The notes under the pieces: generated by a model
Seen by the model: the letters and a program-made list of their open reading frames with translations, nothing else
Databases searched by the model: none
Told to the model about the DNA's origin: nothing
From: Anagrus nilaparvatae
Taxonomy: Eukaryota; Arthropoda; Insecta; Hymenoptera; Mymaridae
NCBI GenBank assembly: GCA_022575985.1
Contig: JAKSXM010000137.1
Location: 17,936,001 to 18,000,000, forward strand
Direction of reading: 5' to 3'
DNA: 64,000 nt
Position numbers and translations under genes: made by a program
Shown here: piece by piece, positions 48,604-60,962 of the stretch
Numbering within the stretch: the first letter of the stretch is position 1
Layout: each line of letters opens with the position of its first letter

Positions 48604-49143
48604 GGAAAACGTGCGTGTCAGTATGACAGATAACCAATCTATATTAATTTTCTGCAGAAAATTTTTTTGCTGAGGATTCTAGAAAAAGTTATATTATGTC
48701 TACAAAATAAGCCAAATTTACGCCAAAAAACGAAAAGTATGACATTTCGTTGTAGTCTAGATTTTTAGATTAGGCCAAAACATATCCGGTTTACATTTGA
48801 AAATTTTCAGCATCTGGGCTCTGGATGAGTATTTCCGGCCATTAAAGTCCCTTCGTTTACCCGCGCTTTATACTCTCAAAAGCGCGGGTAAACGGCGGAG
48901 CTGTAATGGCCCGACATACTCATTCAGAATTCAGATCCCAAAAACTTGCAAATTTAAACCAATTATGTTTTGGCCAAATCCAACATGTTAGGAGATACTT
49001 TCAATTTTTTTCAGTTTTTTCAGATCTTTTGGCGTAAAATTGATAACTTTCTGGGTCTATAACTTTTCCAGAATCTGCAGCCAAAAAAACTAGGTTAAGA
49101 AATTGAGTATTGGCTATCTCTTATAAAAAAATTCAGCTGTTTA
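48604..49143. mobile_element. Foldback repeat, family FB1, copy 4 (most complete)
   Basis: The arms mirror from GACAGATAACCAATCT (48626) against GAGTATTGGCTATCTC (49110) inward through TTCTAGAAAAAGTTATATTATG, AAAACGAAAAGTATGACAT, TTTTAGATTAGGCCAAAACAT and GGATGAGTATTTCCGGCCAT. The central palindrome is CGTTTACCCGCGCTTT and AAAGCGCGGGTAAACG, with its axis near 48872. The outer left text (GGGAAAACGTGCGTGTCAGT) resembles the reverse complement of the right terminus of the 38-kb copy. The element folds into a single long hairpin and has no open frame of note. Confidence 0.75.
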
Positions 49144-52100
49144 AAACCAAGTTTATCCTTAAACAAGTAGTAATGATTTAAAATATTGAAGAGGCGACGG
49201 GATTTGTATATGTCTATGCACTGTTTAGGGTATCGCTACTTATTCCCTGGATCTCAGAACCCTGGAAAATTTAAGATTTTGCGATTTTCTTCCAAATAAA
49301 TATAAAAAAATTAGCCTTCTTGCAAAAATATACAGCATGAATTGAATCCTTCAGACTATACATTTAACATTCACATTTGAAAAAAGTTCCTTTCCCGATC
49401 GTAATTTTTACAACTTAATACATAACTTGTTACATTTATTTATAACGTTTAATTAAATAAAAAAGAAATTATTAACTCGCGGTATTAAAGGTTATAAATT
49501 TTCTACCCATACACACACACATATAAAGCATTAATAATTCAAACAAAGTTAAACCTTTTAAAGTTCACTCAAAACATATGCTTATAATGCAGTACTTTAT
49601 TTTATAAAAAAAATATAAAGAGTTGTATAGCAAAAAAGGTGTAATCTGGCAATTTATCACGTTGTTTAAAAAAAAAAACCAAATGGATATAATGTATATA
49701 AGTAATCTTAACTTGCTTTCAGATTAATAAAAAAAAAGCCAATATGCAATTTTTATATATCAGTACTTTATAAAGATTCTCACGATACTTATTTATTAAA
49801 TTTTATAATTTTTAAAATTTATCTTATTAAATCAGTTATTAATTAATTTTTATTGTAATTATAAATTAAGAAAAAGGTATAAGAATAATGAAAAAATACA
49901 AAATTTTTTTTTTAATCATTTTTTTTTTCTTTATTTTTTTAATGGAATATTATTGAATTAACTAAATTATATCATGAAAAACATATTATTATTATGAACA
50001 TTTTGTACATATTATACTTTGTATCATTTGAGGTACTTGTGTATGGCATTACATTTTTTTTTTAATTTAATTTTTCTTCTAGTTAGTCATCACTTTTTTT
50101 GATATAAATTGAATTATTTTGTATAACCTAAAAAAAAAAGTTTCTTATATTTATGATTAATAATTAATTAAGTAAAAAATATAATTATTTTTGAGTCAAA
50201 AAAATACTCGAGTACTTATTTTTCAATTTTTTTTTTGGCATACATAAAACTCGTGAATTTAAAAAAAAATTCATTTTTATAATTATTAATCATTTTTTTT
50301 TTTATCATTTCTTATCAAATAAATACATTTTTTTAAATTAATTACTCTTAATCTTAATTATAATAATAGTACAAATTTATTATTTTATTATTATTATTAT
50401 TATTAAATTCATTTTTTCTACGAAAATACACTTCGGAATTTAATGGATTAAATTTTGGCAAAATTATTACCGAAGTTTACTTTCAAAGACGACGATATGC
50501 AAATTTATTTTTTTTTTTTATTTGAAATTAAAAAAGCGACAATAAAGCCGCCAACACGTTACTAAATTGGCTTTAGTATTTTACATCAGTTTGACATTCC
50601 ATTATTATTTATACATTCTCACGACTACTAAATTTTTCTTTGTAATCAGAGCTGGAACTTATGATTTATGTTCAAAAAAAAATTGCACTGATTTATTAAA
50701 AGTTTGAGTAAATAATAACAATAAATGGAGTTGAAATAATTAAAATGTAAATAAAGTAAAAAAATTTTGTTGGTTTTTTAATATTTATCATATATTTTAA
50801 TCCAGCTCTGAGATACATTTTGTTTTTTATTATACATAACTTATATATATATATTTGTTTATTTATATTTTTAATTTATTTTACACAAAAATTTAATATT
50901 TACTTAAAAAACTAACACTTAAAATTAATCATTTTCACAATGTAACACGCAAAAAAACACAAAAAAATTCATTCATTTTTTTAAGGATATAAAAAAAGGA
51001 CATCATACTTAATAATTACTTAATTATATTTTACAATTTTTTTTAATTTCATATGTGTTCGTTACAATATATTAAAATTGATTTTTTTAATATTGCTTTT
51101 TTTTAAAATTAATTATTGAGGTAGATCTTCTTAATTCTATTAAAATTAAATTTTTATATTTATTTATACCTCAATTTATATTTTTTTGCTTATGAGTAAT
51201 TAATTATATTGAGAAAAATTTTTTAAGATTATTATTAAATTACTTTTTAATGCCCGAAATTGGAAATCTTAGTGCATTAATGGCCGGAAGAAGTTTTAGT
51301 GGATAATTTTTTTAGATTTATTTGATTTTAAGAACAAAAGTAATATGCTGTGTTTTTTTTAAGAGTAATTTTGAAAATTTTTTTTCAAAATTAATCTTTT
51401 TTAGGGGTTTAGAGGATATTACTTTTGTTCGAAATCTAATAAGATTCTAAAAATTAGTGAATTATATATATACTTTCTTTTAGTTAAGACTAGTCAATAT
51501 TTTTATGAATTTGTGCAAAAATATTATTTTATTTAGGTTATCAAAAAAAACGTTCAGTTTTACACTATAAAAAATAAAATGTGAATTAGAGAAAATTAAA
51601 AATTTTGATATACTTTAGAATTTTTATAATTTCAAAAAATCAAAGTAATTTGTCATTCATACTATTTTTTCTTTAAATTACACTCACATTCTTATTTTTT
51701 TTTATGATACTTTAATATAATTCGTTTAGAATGTACCAAAATTCTTCTCTCCGTAACCATTTTTTATTTTTTTTAATATCATCAGGAACAGAAACCACTC
51801 TTCGAGTTTTTTTTTTTTTTTTTTTAATTATTATTCTATTAAATAAATATTAAGAGTATATTTTTTATATCACTGATATTTTTATTTTTCCTTTTTTTAT
51901 TCAAAAAATGTATTAAAAAAAAAAAAAAATTTTTTTAAGTTTCAATTTTTGTAAAAAAAAAATATGGCACAAGTGAATTAAAAAACTCAAAAATAACCTA
52001 AAAAAATTCTTTTTTTTTTTCAATAAGTAATAATAATAAAAAAAATTCAAAAAAAAAAAATTCAATTAACCAAAATTTTTTACATTTGTTCAATAATAAT

Positions 52101-52228
52101 AATAATAATAAAATAATTAATAAAACATAATAAAAACAGATGAGCATTATTAAATTTCAGTAAATTAAAAAAAAAATTAGCTCAAATATATTTTATACTA
52201 TAAAATATTTATAATAATATACATTCGT

Positions 52229-52259
<31 letters not shown>

Positions 52260-52495
52260 TTTTTAAAAAAATTATCATTCCCTGATATTAAATTAAATCA
52301 ATGATAATTTTATTTATAAATATATAAAATATGACTTTTACAAATTAATTAATAATTTACAATAATGATAATAAAATGATGCATGATGATGATTTAATTA
52401 ATAAAAAAAAAATTTATCAACAAAAATATAAAACACTACTAACCAATCACACAATTCGACACAATAATTGTATTAAAGAAAAAAAAAGTTAATAT
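49144..52495. other. Extremely AT-rich 3' flank of the zinc-finger gene, with AAT microsatellites
   Basis: Homopolymers dominate. Trinucleotide runs of AAT/TTA occur at about 50383-50405, 52092-52111 and 52239-52259. Several TTTATT hexamers (AATAAA on the minus strand, for example 52309-52314) could end the zinc-finger transcript, but composition alone predicts many. The 3' untranslated region of that gene must start at 52495 and run leftwards. Confidence 0.4.
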
Positions 52496-55400
52496 CTAAT
52501 AATGTTTATTTTCTTTTTCTCCATAATTTTTATCAATAATATTGATATTACTTTGAACAGAATTTATCCTTTGATGCACTTTTCTAATATTTGATTTTTT
52601 TTTATGTGTTTCAATGTGTTTCATCATATGATCTTTTCTAATAAAACCTTTTCCACATTTATCACAGGCATGTGGTTTTTCACCAGTATGTAAGCACATA
52701 TGTCTACGTAAATCAGTTTTATGATTAAATTGTTTTGGACATACTTCACATTTATGTGGTTTTTCACCAGCATGTTTTTGTAAATGTTCAGCATATGTAC
52801 TTTCTATTAAATATCTTTTACCGCATAAATTACACTTAAACGGTCTATCACCTTCGTGAAAACTTTTATTATGTTGTGTCAAATAACAAATTTTACTAAA
52901 TACTTTGTTGCACTCGATGCACACAAATAGACCATTTTCTGTTTTATATTGTAAACCATTTTTTGTTGTATTTACTTTACCGTCTTCTTCCACCAAACAT
53001 TTCTTTTTTTTATCAATTTCATTTTTTTTACTTTTTTTTACATTCAAATAATTATCGGAAACTAATTTTATTTTTTTTACTATTTCTGGTACGTTGTTGT
53101 TGTTTGCTTCGAGATTTTCTTGATTTTGATGTTGGCGTTGCATCTCGTATTTTACCATCATAGCGTTATCCTCGACGTTTCCCGTAATCTCGTATTTGTT
53201 TGTAGGTGACGGGCTTTGGGAATAGACATCGTAATTTGATACCGGAGTGTCGTAAGGTTTGTCTTGAGGAGATAATTCTTCCTCTGGACTCAGCCCCCCC
53301 ACGTTATCACCAACCTGATATTGACTCATGTATCCTCTGGATGCTAAACCTAATTGCGAAAAACTAGGTAACTGTTGATTGTGACCAGTGAATGTTCGAA
53401 AACTGGGCAACATTTCTAAATTATGAGATTGTCCAGATTGTAACATCATTAAATGATTATTTTGATCTTTATTAGCATTACCAGTAGTTGTTAGAGGGAT
53501 GGTAATAGAGTCCACCAGGCGCGGGAGATTGGTAATAGTAACGTGGGGGGGCAAAGCGTTTGGGTACGGCTGAAGAGGCATCGAAGTACCCCCCATCATT
53601 CCCGGGGGCGGAGAACCCATCGCAGGCACCCCCGCCATTATGTGTGATGTAGCTGAGGTCATGTGATGAGGGTGTTGTTGGATGTGGTTGGAGTGGATTC
53701 CCGATGGGGAATTCATGTGGGGTGAGTGAGGGCTGGGCGACATGGCTGAATTCATGGGGTGCTGTTGGCAACCGACTTGGGACGACGAAACCATTGGCTG
53801 CAGGTGGTGTTGGCCCATTTGCGGGGATGGAGAACCCATTGATTGGTGGTGTAACTGTTGTTGTGACTGGTCCATTGTGCTCATGGGGGACCTGACTGTA
53901 GGGGTCCCTAGTTGGTAGCCCATGTTGGAGGCTAGCATTATTGAAGGGGACCCCTGTGGTTGGTGGACCTGTTGCTGTTGTTGTGTTTGTTGCTGGAAGG
54001 GTGTCTGAAGAGTTGGTGACTGCACCGTTGAGCATTCGCTGCCGTTGCTGCTGGAACTGCTGTTGTTGCTGTTGTTGAACAGAGTTGCGTTTGGCATGTT
54101 GAGCAGGCCCCTCGTTGCCTCGCCCGAGGGACCTGCCATCAAGTTTGGGGGACTGCTTGAAGAAGAAAGTTCTGGTGAGTTAGAAGCAGCCGTGCTTTTC
54201 CTAGGTTGCATATCATGTTCTGGATGATGATGCACACTTATAGGTAAAGTTGCTGGATCAGGTTGATTACTTTGTTTTACAGCATTTTTATGAAGAGTTG
54301 TGTTATAATGTCTTTTTAAATGCCCTGAACTGGTAAACCACTTGTTGCACGATGTACAGTTGTAGGTCTTTGGTCTACGTGCTTCGTTACTTTTCCAAGT
54401 TTGATTTGATGTGCTGGGAGGTTTTCGATTTTGATGCAATAATCCCGTTGTTATTGGGTGGGTAGGAATAGTTTGGGTGCTAGAGATTATTGGCGAGCTT
54501 GGATGTTGCGGCGGGGGCGGTGGAGGCGGTTTTACAGGAGGCATATGAATAAACTGATTTTGATCTTGAATCGGAGAAACATTTTCAACTGGTCCCATTG
54601 GAGGCATATTATTATGATAATCTTGCTGTTGATTTGCTGTTTGCCAACTTAACATTGAGCTTACAGAATGTGAATTGGGACGATTTTGTTGTTGTTGCTG
54701 TTGTTGTTGTTGCTGCTGTTGTTGCATAACTTGATGTTGCATTTGCAATTGTATTTCACGTTGTCGTTGTTGTTGGATACGAATAATTTCCTCCTCGTAT
54801 CTGTAAGCATAAATTAAAGATCTTCTTTAAATATTTGCTCAAAAATTAATTTTACTTATTTTAATAATTATTTTTGCATAATAATTTAAAATTACTTATT
54901 TATCATAATTAAGCAAATTAATTAAAATATCTTGATAATTACTTAAAAATGAGGTTTAATTTTAAAATTAAAATCTTTTTTAATTACACAATATTTGGAG
55001 TTTATTTAATAAAAATTATAATTTTAATTGCAAAAGGAAACAATATTAATTCAATTAAGATAAAATAATTTTGATTATTTTATTTACTTAGCAAATATTT
55101 ATTTTAATAAATTCAATGAATATTTAATAATCGATAAAGATAAGCAGGATTTCAATAATTTTACGTATGTGTGTAAATTTTGTAAAATAAAATATTTCTA
55201 TTTATTTTGTTTATCTTTAAAATAATTGTACATGAAGTAGTTTTCGATTGAATTAGATATCGATCTGCGATTTATTAATTTTACGCAATTTGAAAATTAC
55301 TGTCAATTTTTAATATCTTACTTATTACGAGTTTATTAATTTTTGAATCAGAAAGTCATAATTTACCGATTTTTTGATTCTTACAAGCAAAATATTGAAC

Positions 55401-56904
55401 TGAATTTTCATCTGTTTTACGTATAAATGAATTATATTTTGATTTTTACAAAATTTTTCAGTGCAAATAACGTGCAAAAAAATTATACGTAATCGAAAAC
55501 TACAAGTCGTACAGTAATAAATAAACATATTTACAAAATTTCAAAACGAGTTAAACTAAAAACAATCAAAATAATTAGTATAATTTAAATAAATTTTTTA
55601 ACTTCAAATTTAAAATAAAAAATAAATATTTATTAAAATTGTCAAGATCATTGAATTTTTGAAAAGTAAATATAATTTTAAGAAGATTATAATAAATAAA
55701 TAATTCAACAAAAAAAAAAATATATATTATCATGTACATTCAAAAAAATAATGAATGTACGTAATAAATTTGTATGTGAGAAATCCGGTTATTAATTTTA
55801 ACTCGAATTTTAATATGAGTAAGCATAAAACTAACTTTTTATTTTTAAATAAAAATAAATTATTCACCTGTGAGTTTGAACTTTATGTGAATCCAAATCT
55901 AATATCTCAGCTTGTTCATCCGGTTCTTGTTTAGGTTCAATTTTCACTTGTCCAGTATCAGCAAATTCAAAAGCAGGTTGATGTTGTCCTTGTCCTTGTT
56001 GTCCTGTAGTCGCGTGCATTTGTTGTTGTCTAGATTGGTTTTGCACAACAGCTTGTTGCGACTGCGTAACCTGTTGTTGTTTTTGTTGTTGCTGTGGACT
56101 ACTAACCATTTGTCTATACTGTGGAGGTGGTGCTTGTTGTTGTTGTACTGGATATTGCGTATTCGGTGAATTCGAATGATTTGACCTAATGTGTTCGGTC
56201 AATTGATGAATATCCTCACAAACTGCACCGCACTTATCACAATGTATAGGACTTCTAGGACTTGTCGAGCTTACAGAATTTACTCTTTCTTGCTGATAAT
56301 GAGAGGATACTGGTGGTTGTGGCTGTTGATATGGATGATACCTTGGATGGTATCCTGTTGAATTACTCGTTGGCCCACCACCAATTGGCCCATCTTCGCG
56401 ACCTGGTGAATAATGAGGTAAAACGTACTGTGGTTGTTGCTCATTATGCATATAATAACCAGCACCTGCGTCGCCAAACATTGGACTCGAAAAATGATTA
56501 AAACTTTGAGGATGCTGCTGCTGTGGTATTTGTTGATGTATTCTTGCAATCGAATTTGAATTTGGGCTTGGGCCCGACGGTGGCCTACTTAATGATGATT
56601 CGCTTGAATCTGCTTGAGCTTGTATGCTATTGTTACTTTTTGGACCATTTATATGGTTATTACCATTGTTGTGATTACCAGTTTTATTGTTATTATTATT
56701 ACTTTCATCCGATGGTGGATTTTGAGTTGCCCATTGACTCATTAAATTCGATTGATGATAACGTACATGTACTTCTAAACTATTACTACTATCAAAACTT
56801 AAACCACATTCTTTACAATTTAATTTGTCTTTTGTACTATTAGCAACGTATTGTTGCTGTTGTTCAACAACACTTGTCATATCACTCATAATTGTCTTTT
56901 GCAC
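52496..56904 (-). CDS. C2H2 zinc-finger, glutamine-rich nuclear protein, two coding exons
   Basis: Exon 1 is 56904-55868 and exon 2 is 54800-52496. The intron has GT-AG ends, and the split Arg codon (AG+A) joins the frames, giving 3342 nt and 1113 aa. Seven C2H2 fingers are visible: residues 30-50, 222-243 and 494-516 (the last with a six-residue His spacing and the motif KWFTSSGHLKRH), then an array of four at 973-1078 with TGEKP-type linkers. Between them lie long Gln-, Asn-, Ser- and Pro-rich regions, including a Q13 run (residues 372-384) and P7. IKIVK-type and acidic KIEPKQEPDEQAE segments precede the exon junction. This architecture fits a sequence-specific transcription regulator. I do not recognise the ortholog with confidence. 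A second in-frame ATG lies at residue 6, and non-coding 5' exons may lie further right. Exon 2 contains an unusually GC-rich part (about 53480-54130) relative to its surroundings. Confidence 0.9.
54801..55867 (-). other. Intron of the zinc-finger gene
   Basis: On the minus strand it starts CACAG|GTGAAT at 55867 and ends TTATGCTTACAG|ATACGAGG at 54801. It is AT-rich and contains no recognisable element or open frame of protein character. Confidence 0.85.
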
Positions 56905-59689
56905 AATTTTTTAAAAGTTTTTTTTTTCTTTATAAAATTTTTATATACCGCACTTTTTTAATATATTTGATTAAAAAAAGATTTCTTTATTCATTTAAAG
57001 AAAAATCAAATATTTTTATCACATTATGCAATATAAAATAGTCCAAATTTGATTATCAATTTTTTTTATTAATTATTTAATTTAAAAAGAAAAATTAAAT
57101 AAAAAAATTATAAGGCCGAAACAAAAAAGAAAAAAAAAAATTAAAATTTTTTTTTTAATTTCGCCTTACATGTTAGTTGATCTATGTCTCTTTATTATAT
57201 TATTTGAAAATCGATAAAAAACATAAAAAAAACGTTTGTAAAAAAAAAACGTGTGCGCGTGTTACCGGCACTTTAAATATGATATAAATTTTCTTTTATA
57301 AGATGTTGTTTGGTCACAACTCACCCTCATAAAATTCCAACTCCCTTCTATATTTTTTCTCATTAGCTCCGTTTATTATTGGAGCTTGATACATTTCTCT
57401 TAGAGAAAAGTACAAAAAAAAGATTGAAAAAAAAATTTTTTTTGATAAAATAAAGAAGGCACTAATTAATTCCACTAACTAAATGCGTCGTCTTTTTTTG
57501 ACTTTCATTTGTGTTAAATAATATTTTATTAATAAACAGAATGATATAATTTTCTGTTATCACAAGAAAACACAATTAATATACGGAAATTTCTTAATAT
57601 ACTCGAAAGTAAAAATAAAAAAGTCCGTGTAGTGCAAGCTCTGATAGCTAACACCGATCTGTTCACAGGTCTATATTGAAAATACCGTCACCCTCAGAAG
57701 AAGCAAGTAAGCAAGCAAAAGCAACGCAGCCTCTTCCTTTAGCGCCCCTCCTTTAACTTATGTACGATGTTTTAACTCCCCTCTTATATCCATAAAATTT
57801 TCAGATCTGAGTATCCTAAAGTAAATTTTGGACGGAACTTCCCCTTCTAAAATATAAATTTCAATATTATAACTATACATCTTTTACTCCTCCCCCTTTA
57901 TTTACCCCTCTTAAATACCCCTCTACTTAGTTTACCCTTGGCCAGCCGGTATAAAGAAAGGTAACCAACCAAATTTGAGATTTTGACCTCTCTTACTTCC
58001 CTCTCTCTTTTATTCATTTACTCCTTGTATTTTTCTTACTCTTTTAATTTAAAAACTTTCTATGTGTGGGTAATAATTTTCGAGTCTATTGCTCTCTTTA
58101 TCTTTCTTTGCTTATTCTTCTTCTTCTTCTTCTCAGGATATGCCACGCGGACCCTCCAAAAAATATACTCCTGTGTATTTGTATTTTTTTACTTTTCCAA
58201 AGGACAACACTACAGCTACAATATTATAGGAAAATTTTTTTCCTTACACACACATAGAAATACACTTTTGTTTGCAGGACACGCAAAATTTTAGGATGTT
58301 AACTGGTTTATTTATTTTTTTCTTTTTTAATATTGTTTGGACTTTCTTCAATTTTTCCGATTTTCCCCCCTTTTTTTTATTGTGCAAATATTGTTTGTTT
58401 GATGAGGAAAAATTTACTTATTTGCATACTTAAATACTTTTCTTATCAATGCATCTAGTACTTTTTTAATAAAAATTTACATGTTTTCGAGTTTTGTGTC
58501 TACATTCAGATTTTTTGGCGAAAGTACTGCTTATATTAATTAATGATATATTTTGGTATTTAAATACTTTGAGAAATTGCTAATTTACATGCTAAGGCTA
58601 ATAAGGTAAATATTTAAGATTCCGTAATTATTTGTTTATTTGCCATTGATTTTAGTGAAATACTAATTTAAATTAATCAAATGCAAATATATAAATAAGT
58701 AATGTTTTTGTACTTTATAATATGAGAATTTCTTTTAGTCCTTTCTTTGAAAAGCTTGTTTAACGAGGAAAAATAGTTGGAGCTAATTTTTTTAAATATT
58801 TTAAAACAAAGACGTTATTTTATGCAAATAATTTGTTGGGAGAAAATGATTTTTAACAACTGAATATCTGAAAATTGTCTTAAATAAAAAAATAAATCAA
58901 AATACAATCTATGAAAATTTCTAAAGCAACAGAGCCGAAAAAATACAAGAAGAAAAATTTTCACTATACATACTTCATACCAGAGTTCATATCGATAAAA
59001 TAAAAATTGTCTTGTAAATAGTGGTCAGTCATAAGATTTACCCTCTAAATAATACGTAATAAAAAGCTATAAAGAATCAAAAGTGGAAATAAGATAAATG
59101 AATTTGAAAGTACCATAATAAATAAATACTGCTTCATGTCCTACATTTATTACTATATCTTTTTGGTAAGAAGAATCAACGTACTGGAATTACCGATAGC
59201 AAGTACTATAACTTATGCCCACAATACACTTGGTCGCAGGTCAAATTCAGGTATAAATTTATTGATATTTTCAGGTAATTATTGATGTACACATAATACA
59301 GTTATTACTACTTAGTTTAAAGATGTGTGATCATGAAAATAAATTCTCTTTTTTTTTATTTTTTATTTGGGTTGATTGTTTTTACTTTCATTCAAAATAT
59401 TTATACAATACTATTTTTTTTAAATTTTGTGTTTGAGTCATGCTTGTGGTATTGTAAAAATTAATTAATCATGTTTTTAGAAATTTTGTTTACACTTTTT
59501 TTTTAATTTAGTACTGATTTTTATTTTTACTTAAAAAATTATTTTAGAGGCTGATATTGCAAGTAAAAATAAATCACGTTCTTTGAGATAATATCTCTTA
59601 TTATTATTACTTTTTATAAATCTTGAAAATTTAACTCAATTTTTTGTGTATGTTAAGAAAATATTTCAGAAAACTCATGAACCCAGATA
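56905..59689. other. 5' flank of the zinc-finger gene
   Basis: The transcript leader and promoter probably lie here on the minus strand. The part at 57600-57760 is more GC-rich and complex (CACCGATCTGTTCACAGG, AACGCAGCC, AGCGCCCCTCC). The part at 57770-58170 is rich in CT tracts on the plus strand (CTTACTCC, CTTCCCTCTCTCTTTTATTC, TTCTTCTTCTTCTTCTC). GA-rich minus-strand tracts of this kind are common in insect promoters, but no start site can be fixed. No coding exon was found between 56905 and 59689. Confidence 0.35.
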
Positions 59690-59925
59690 CAGAAACAATT
59701 GCAAATATAAATCGAGTATCTTTTGGTCTAATCTAAAAATCTAGGCAGTTTCGGGATGTCATACTTTAAGTTTTTTTGGACGTAAAATTGTCCAATTTTG
59801 TGAACCTATAACTTTTTCCAGAACCCGTGGCCAAAAAAACTTTCTGCAGAAAGTGAGTATGCTTAGGTCTTGTCTATCTCTGAAAAAAAAATTCAACTGC
59901 CGTACACGTACTCACTCGCAAATTT
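59690..59925. mobile_element. Foldback repeat, family FB1, right-arm fragment
   Basis: It matches the right arms of the 38- and 48.6-kb copies: TTTTGGTCTAATCTAAAAATCTAGGC, GGGATGTCATACTTTAAG, TTTTGTGAACCTATAACTTTTTCCAGAACCCGTGG and TCTGCAGAAAGTGAGTATG. It ends in ATTCAACTGCCGTACACGTAC. The left arm is absent, so this is a truncated or half element. Confidence 0.6.
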
Positions 59926-60554
59926 AGCCTTACCCAGGCCCCAAAGCTATATTAAACTTTGTGAAAACGCAGGTAATGTAAATACAATATGAAAATAAAT
60001 TGATTACCTATAGCTTTCAATCTATACTGACAGATTGTTCTACTTAAACTTTGCTTGCATTTTTAAGAAATTAAAGCAAAAATTTTTTTAAATTTGTTTT
60101 TTAGCCCAATTGTCAATCAGTTCGAGCAAAATTTAAGCAGAGCAATAATTGAATTTTATAATGCAAAGTAGTAATGGTTTCATAAAACTTCAAAATGAGC
60201 ACGATGACCGAGATGATGACAAAATCCCTGAATTTTAGTGCAAACAAATTGTGCCAAAATAATATAATGACATTTATCAAAAAAAGGGGAAATTGTTTTT
60301 ATGTTTTTTCAAGCGTTTTTTAATAAAAATTACGATCATAATTTTTTTTAATTTCCAAACTAATGCAAATAATCTGATTATTTATATTACTCCTTCATCA
60401 AGTCAGGATTACACTAAATTTAGATTCTTCTGCCAAAATTTCTGAGCACAGAATTACTCTCAGATTTATGAAATTTTAGTACCGTTTATGTGCATTGTGC
60501 AATAACATTTTTCTACATACTACAAATTATGTACCCTAATAACCTAAATTCATT
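59926..60554. other. AT-rich non-coding DNA
   Basis: No gene or repeat boundary was recognised in this interval. Confidence 0.35.
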
Positions 60555-60755
60555 TTTCTGGTCTGCGTCGAGAAAGTACGTATTTCCCGGACGCTACGCG
60601 TCCGAAAAATACGTGTTTTCTCGCCACAGACGCAGAAAAATGTTATACGAGCCTTGTCCATAAATAAGGAAGGACCCAAATCGCAGTTTACCATCCTCGG
60701 CTTCGCCTCGGAAGGTAATTTACGTGCGATTTGGGCCATTCTTTACTTTTCTGGA
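60555..60755. repeat. Two-hairpin repeat, best preserved copy
   Basis: Hairpin one (about 60560-60630) nests TCTGCGT/ACGCAGA, GAGAAA/TTTCTC, ACGTATTT/AAATACGT and GGACGC/GCGTCC around a TAC loop. Hairpin two (about 60675-60736) pairs CCCAAATCGCA with TGCGATTTGGG, TTACC with GGTAA and TCC with GGA, and closes with GGC-TTC-GCC at 60699-60707, leaving a 2-nt internal mismatch. A linker of about 35 nt with TACGAGCCTTGTCCATAA separates them, and a short tail ends AATATACTAA. The family recurs at 33.8 and 40.4 kb and, diverged, at 28.9 and 29.9 kb. No coding function is inferred. Confidence 0.75.
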
Positions 60756-60962
60756 CTTGAGCCGTAAATATACTAAAAAACTCAAATTAATAATCCAGAC
60801 ATAAAGTATTCTCAAAAAGAAAGTACGAAATCAATAAAAAATTTAAAAGAATGTAAAAAGAATAAAATATGCAAAAATTATTTTTTAGACACATTAAATT
60901 TTAAAATTTCGAAATTTAAGGTTTTGTGATAGACATTTAAATAAAATTAATCATTTATGATA

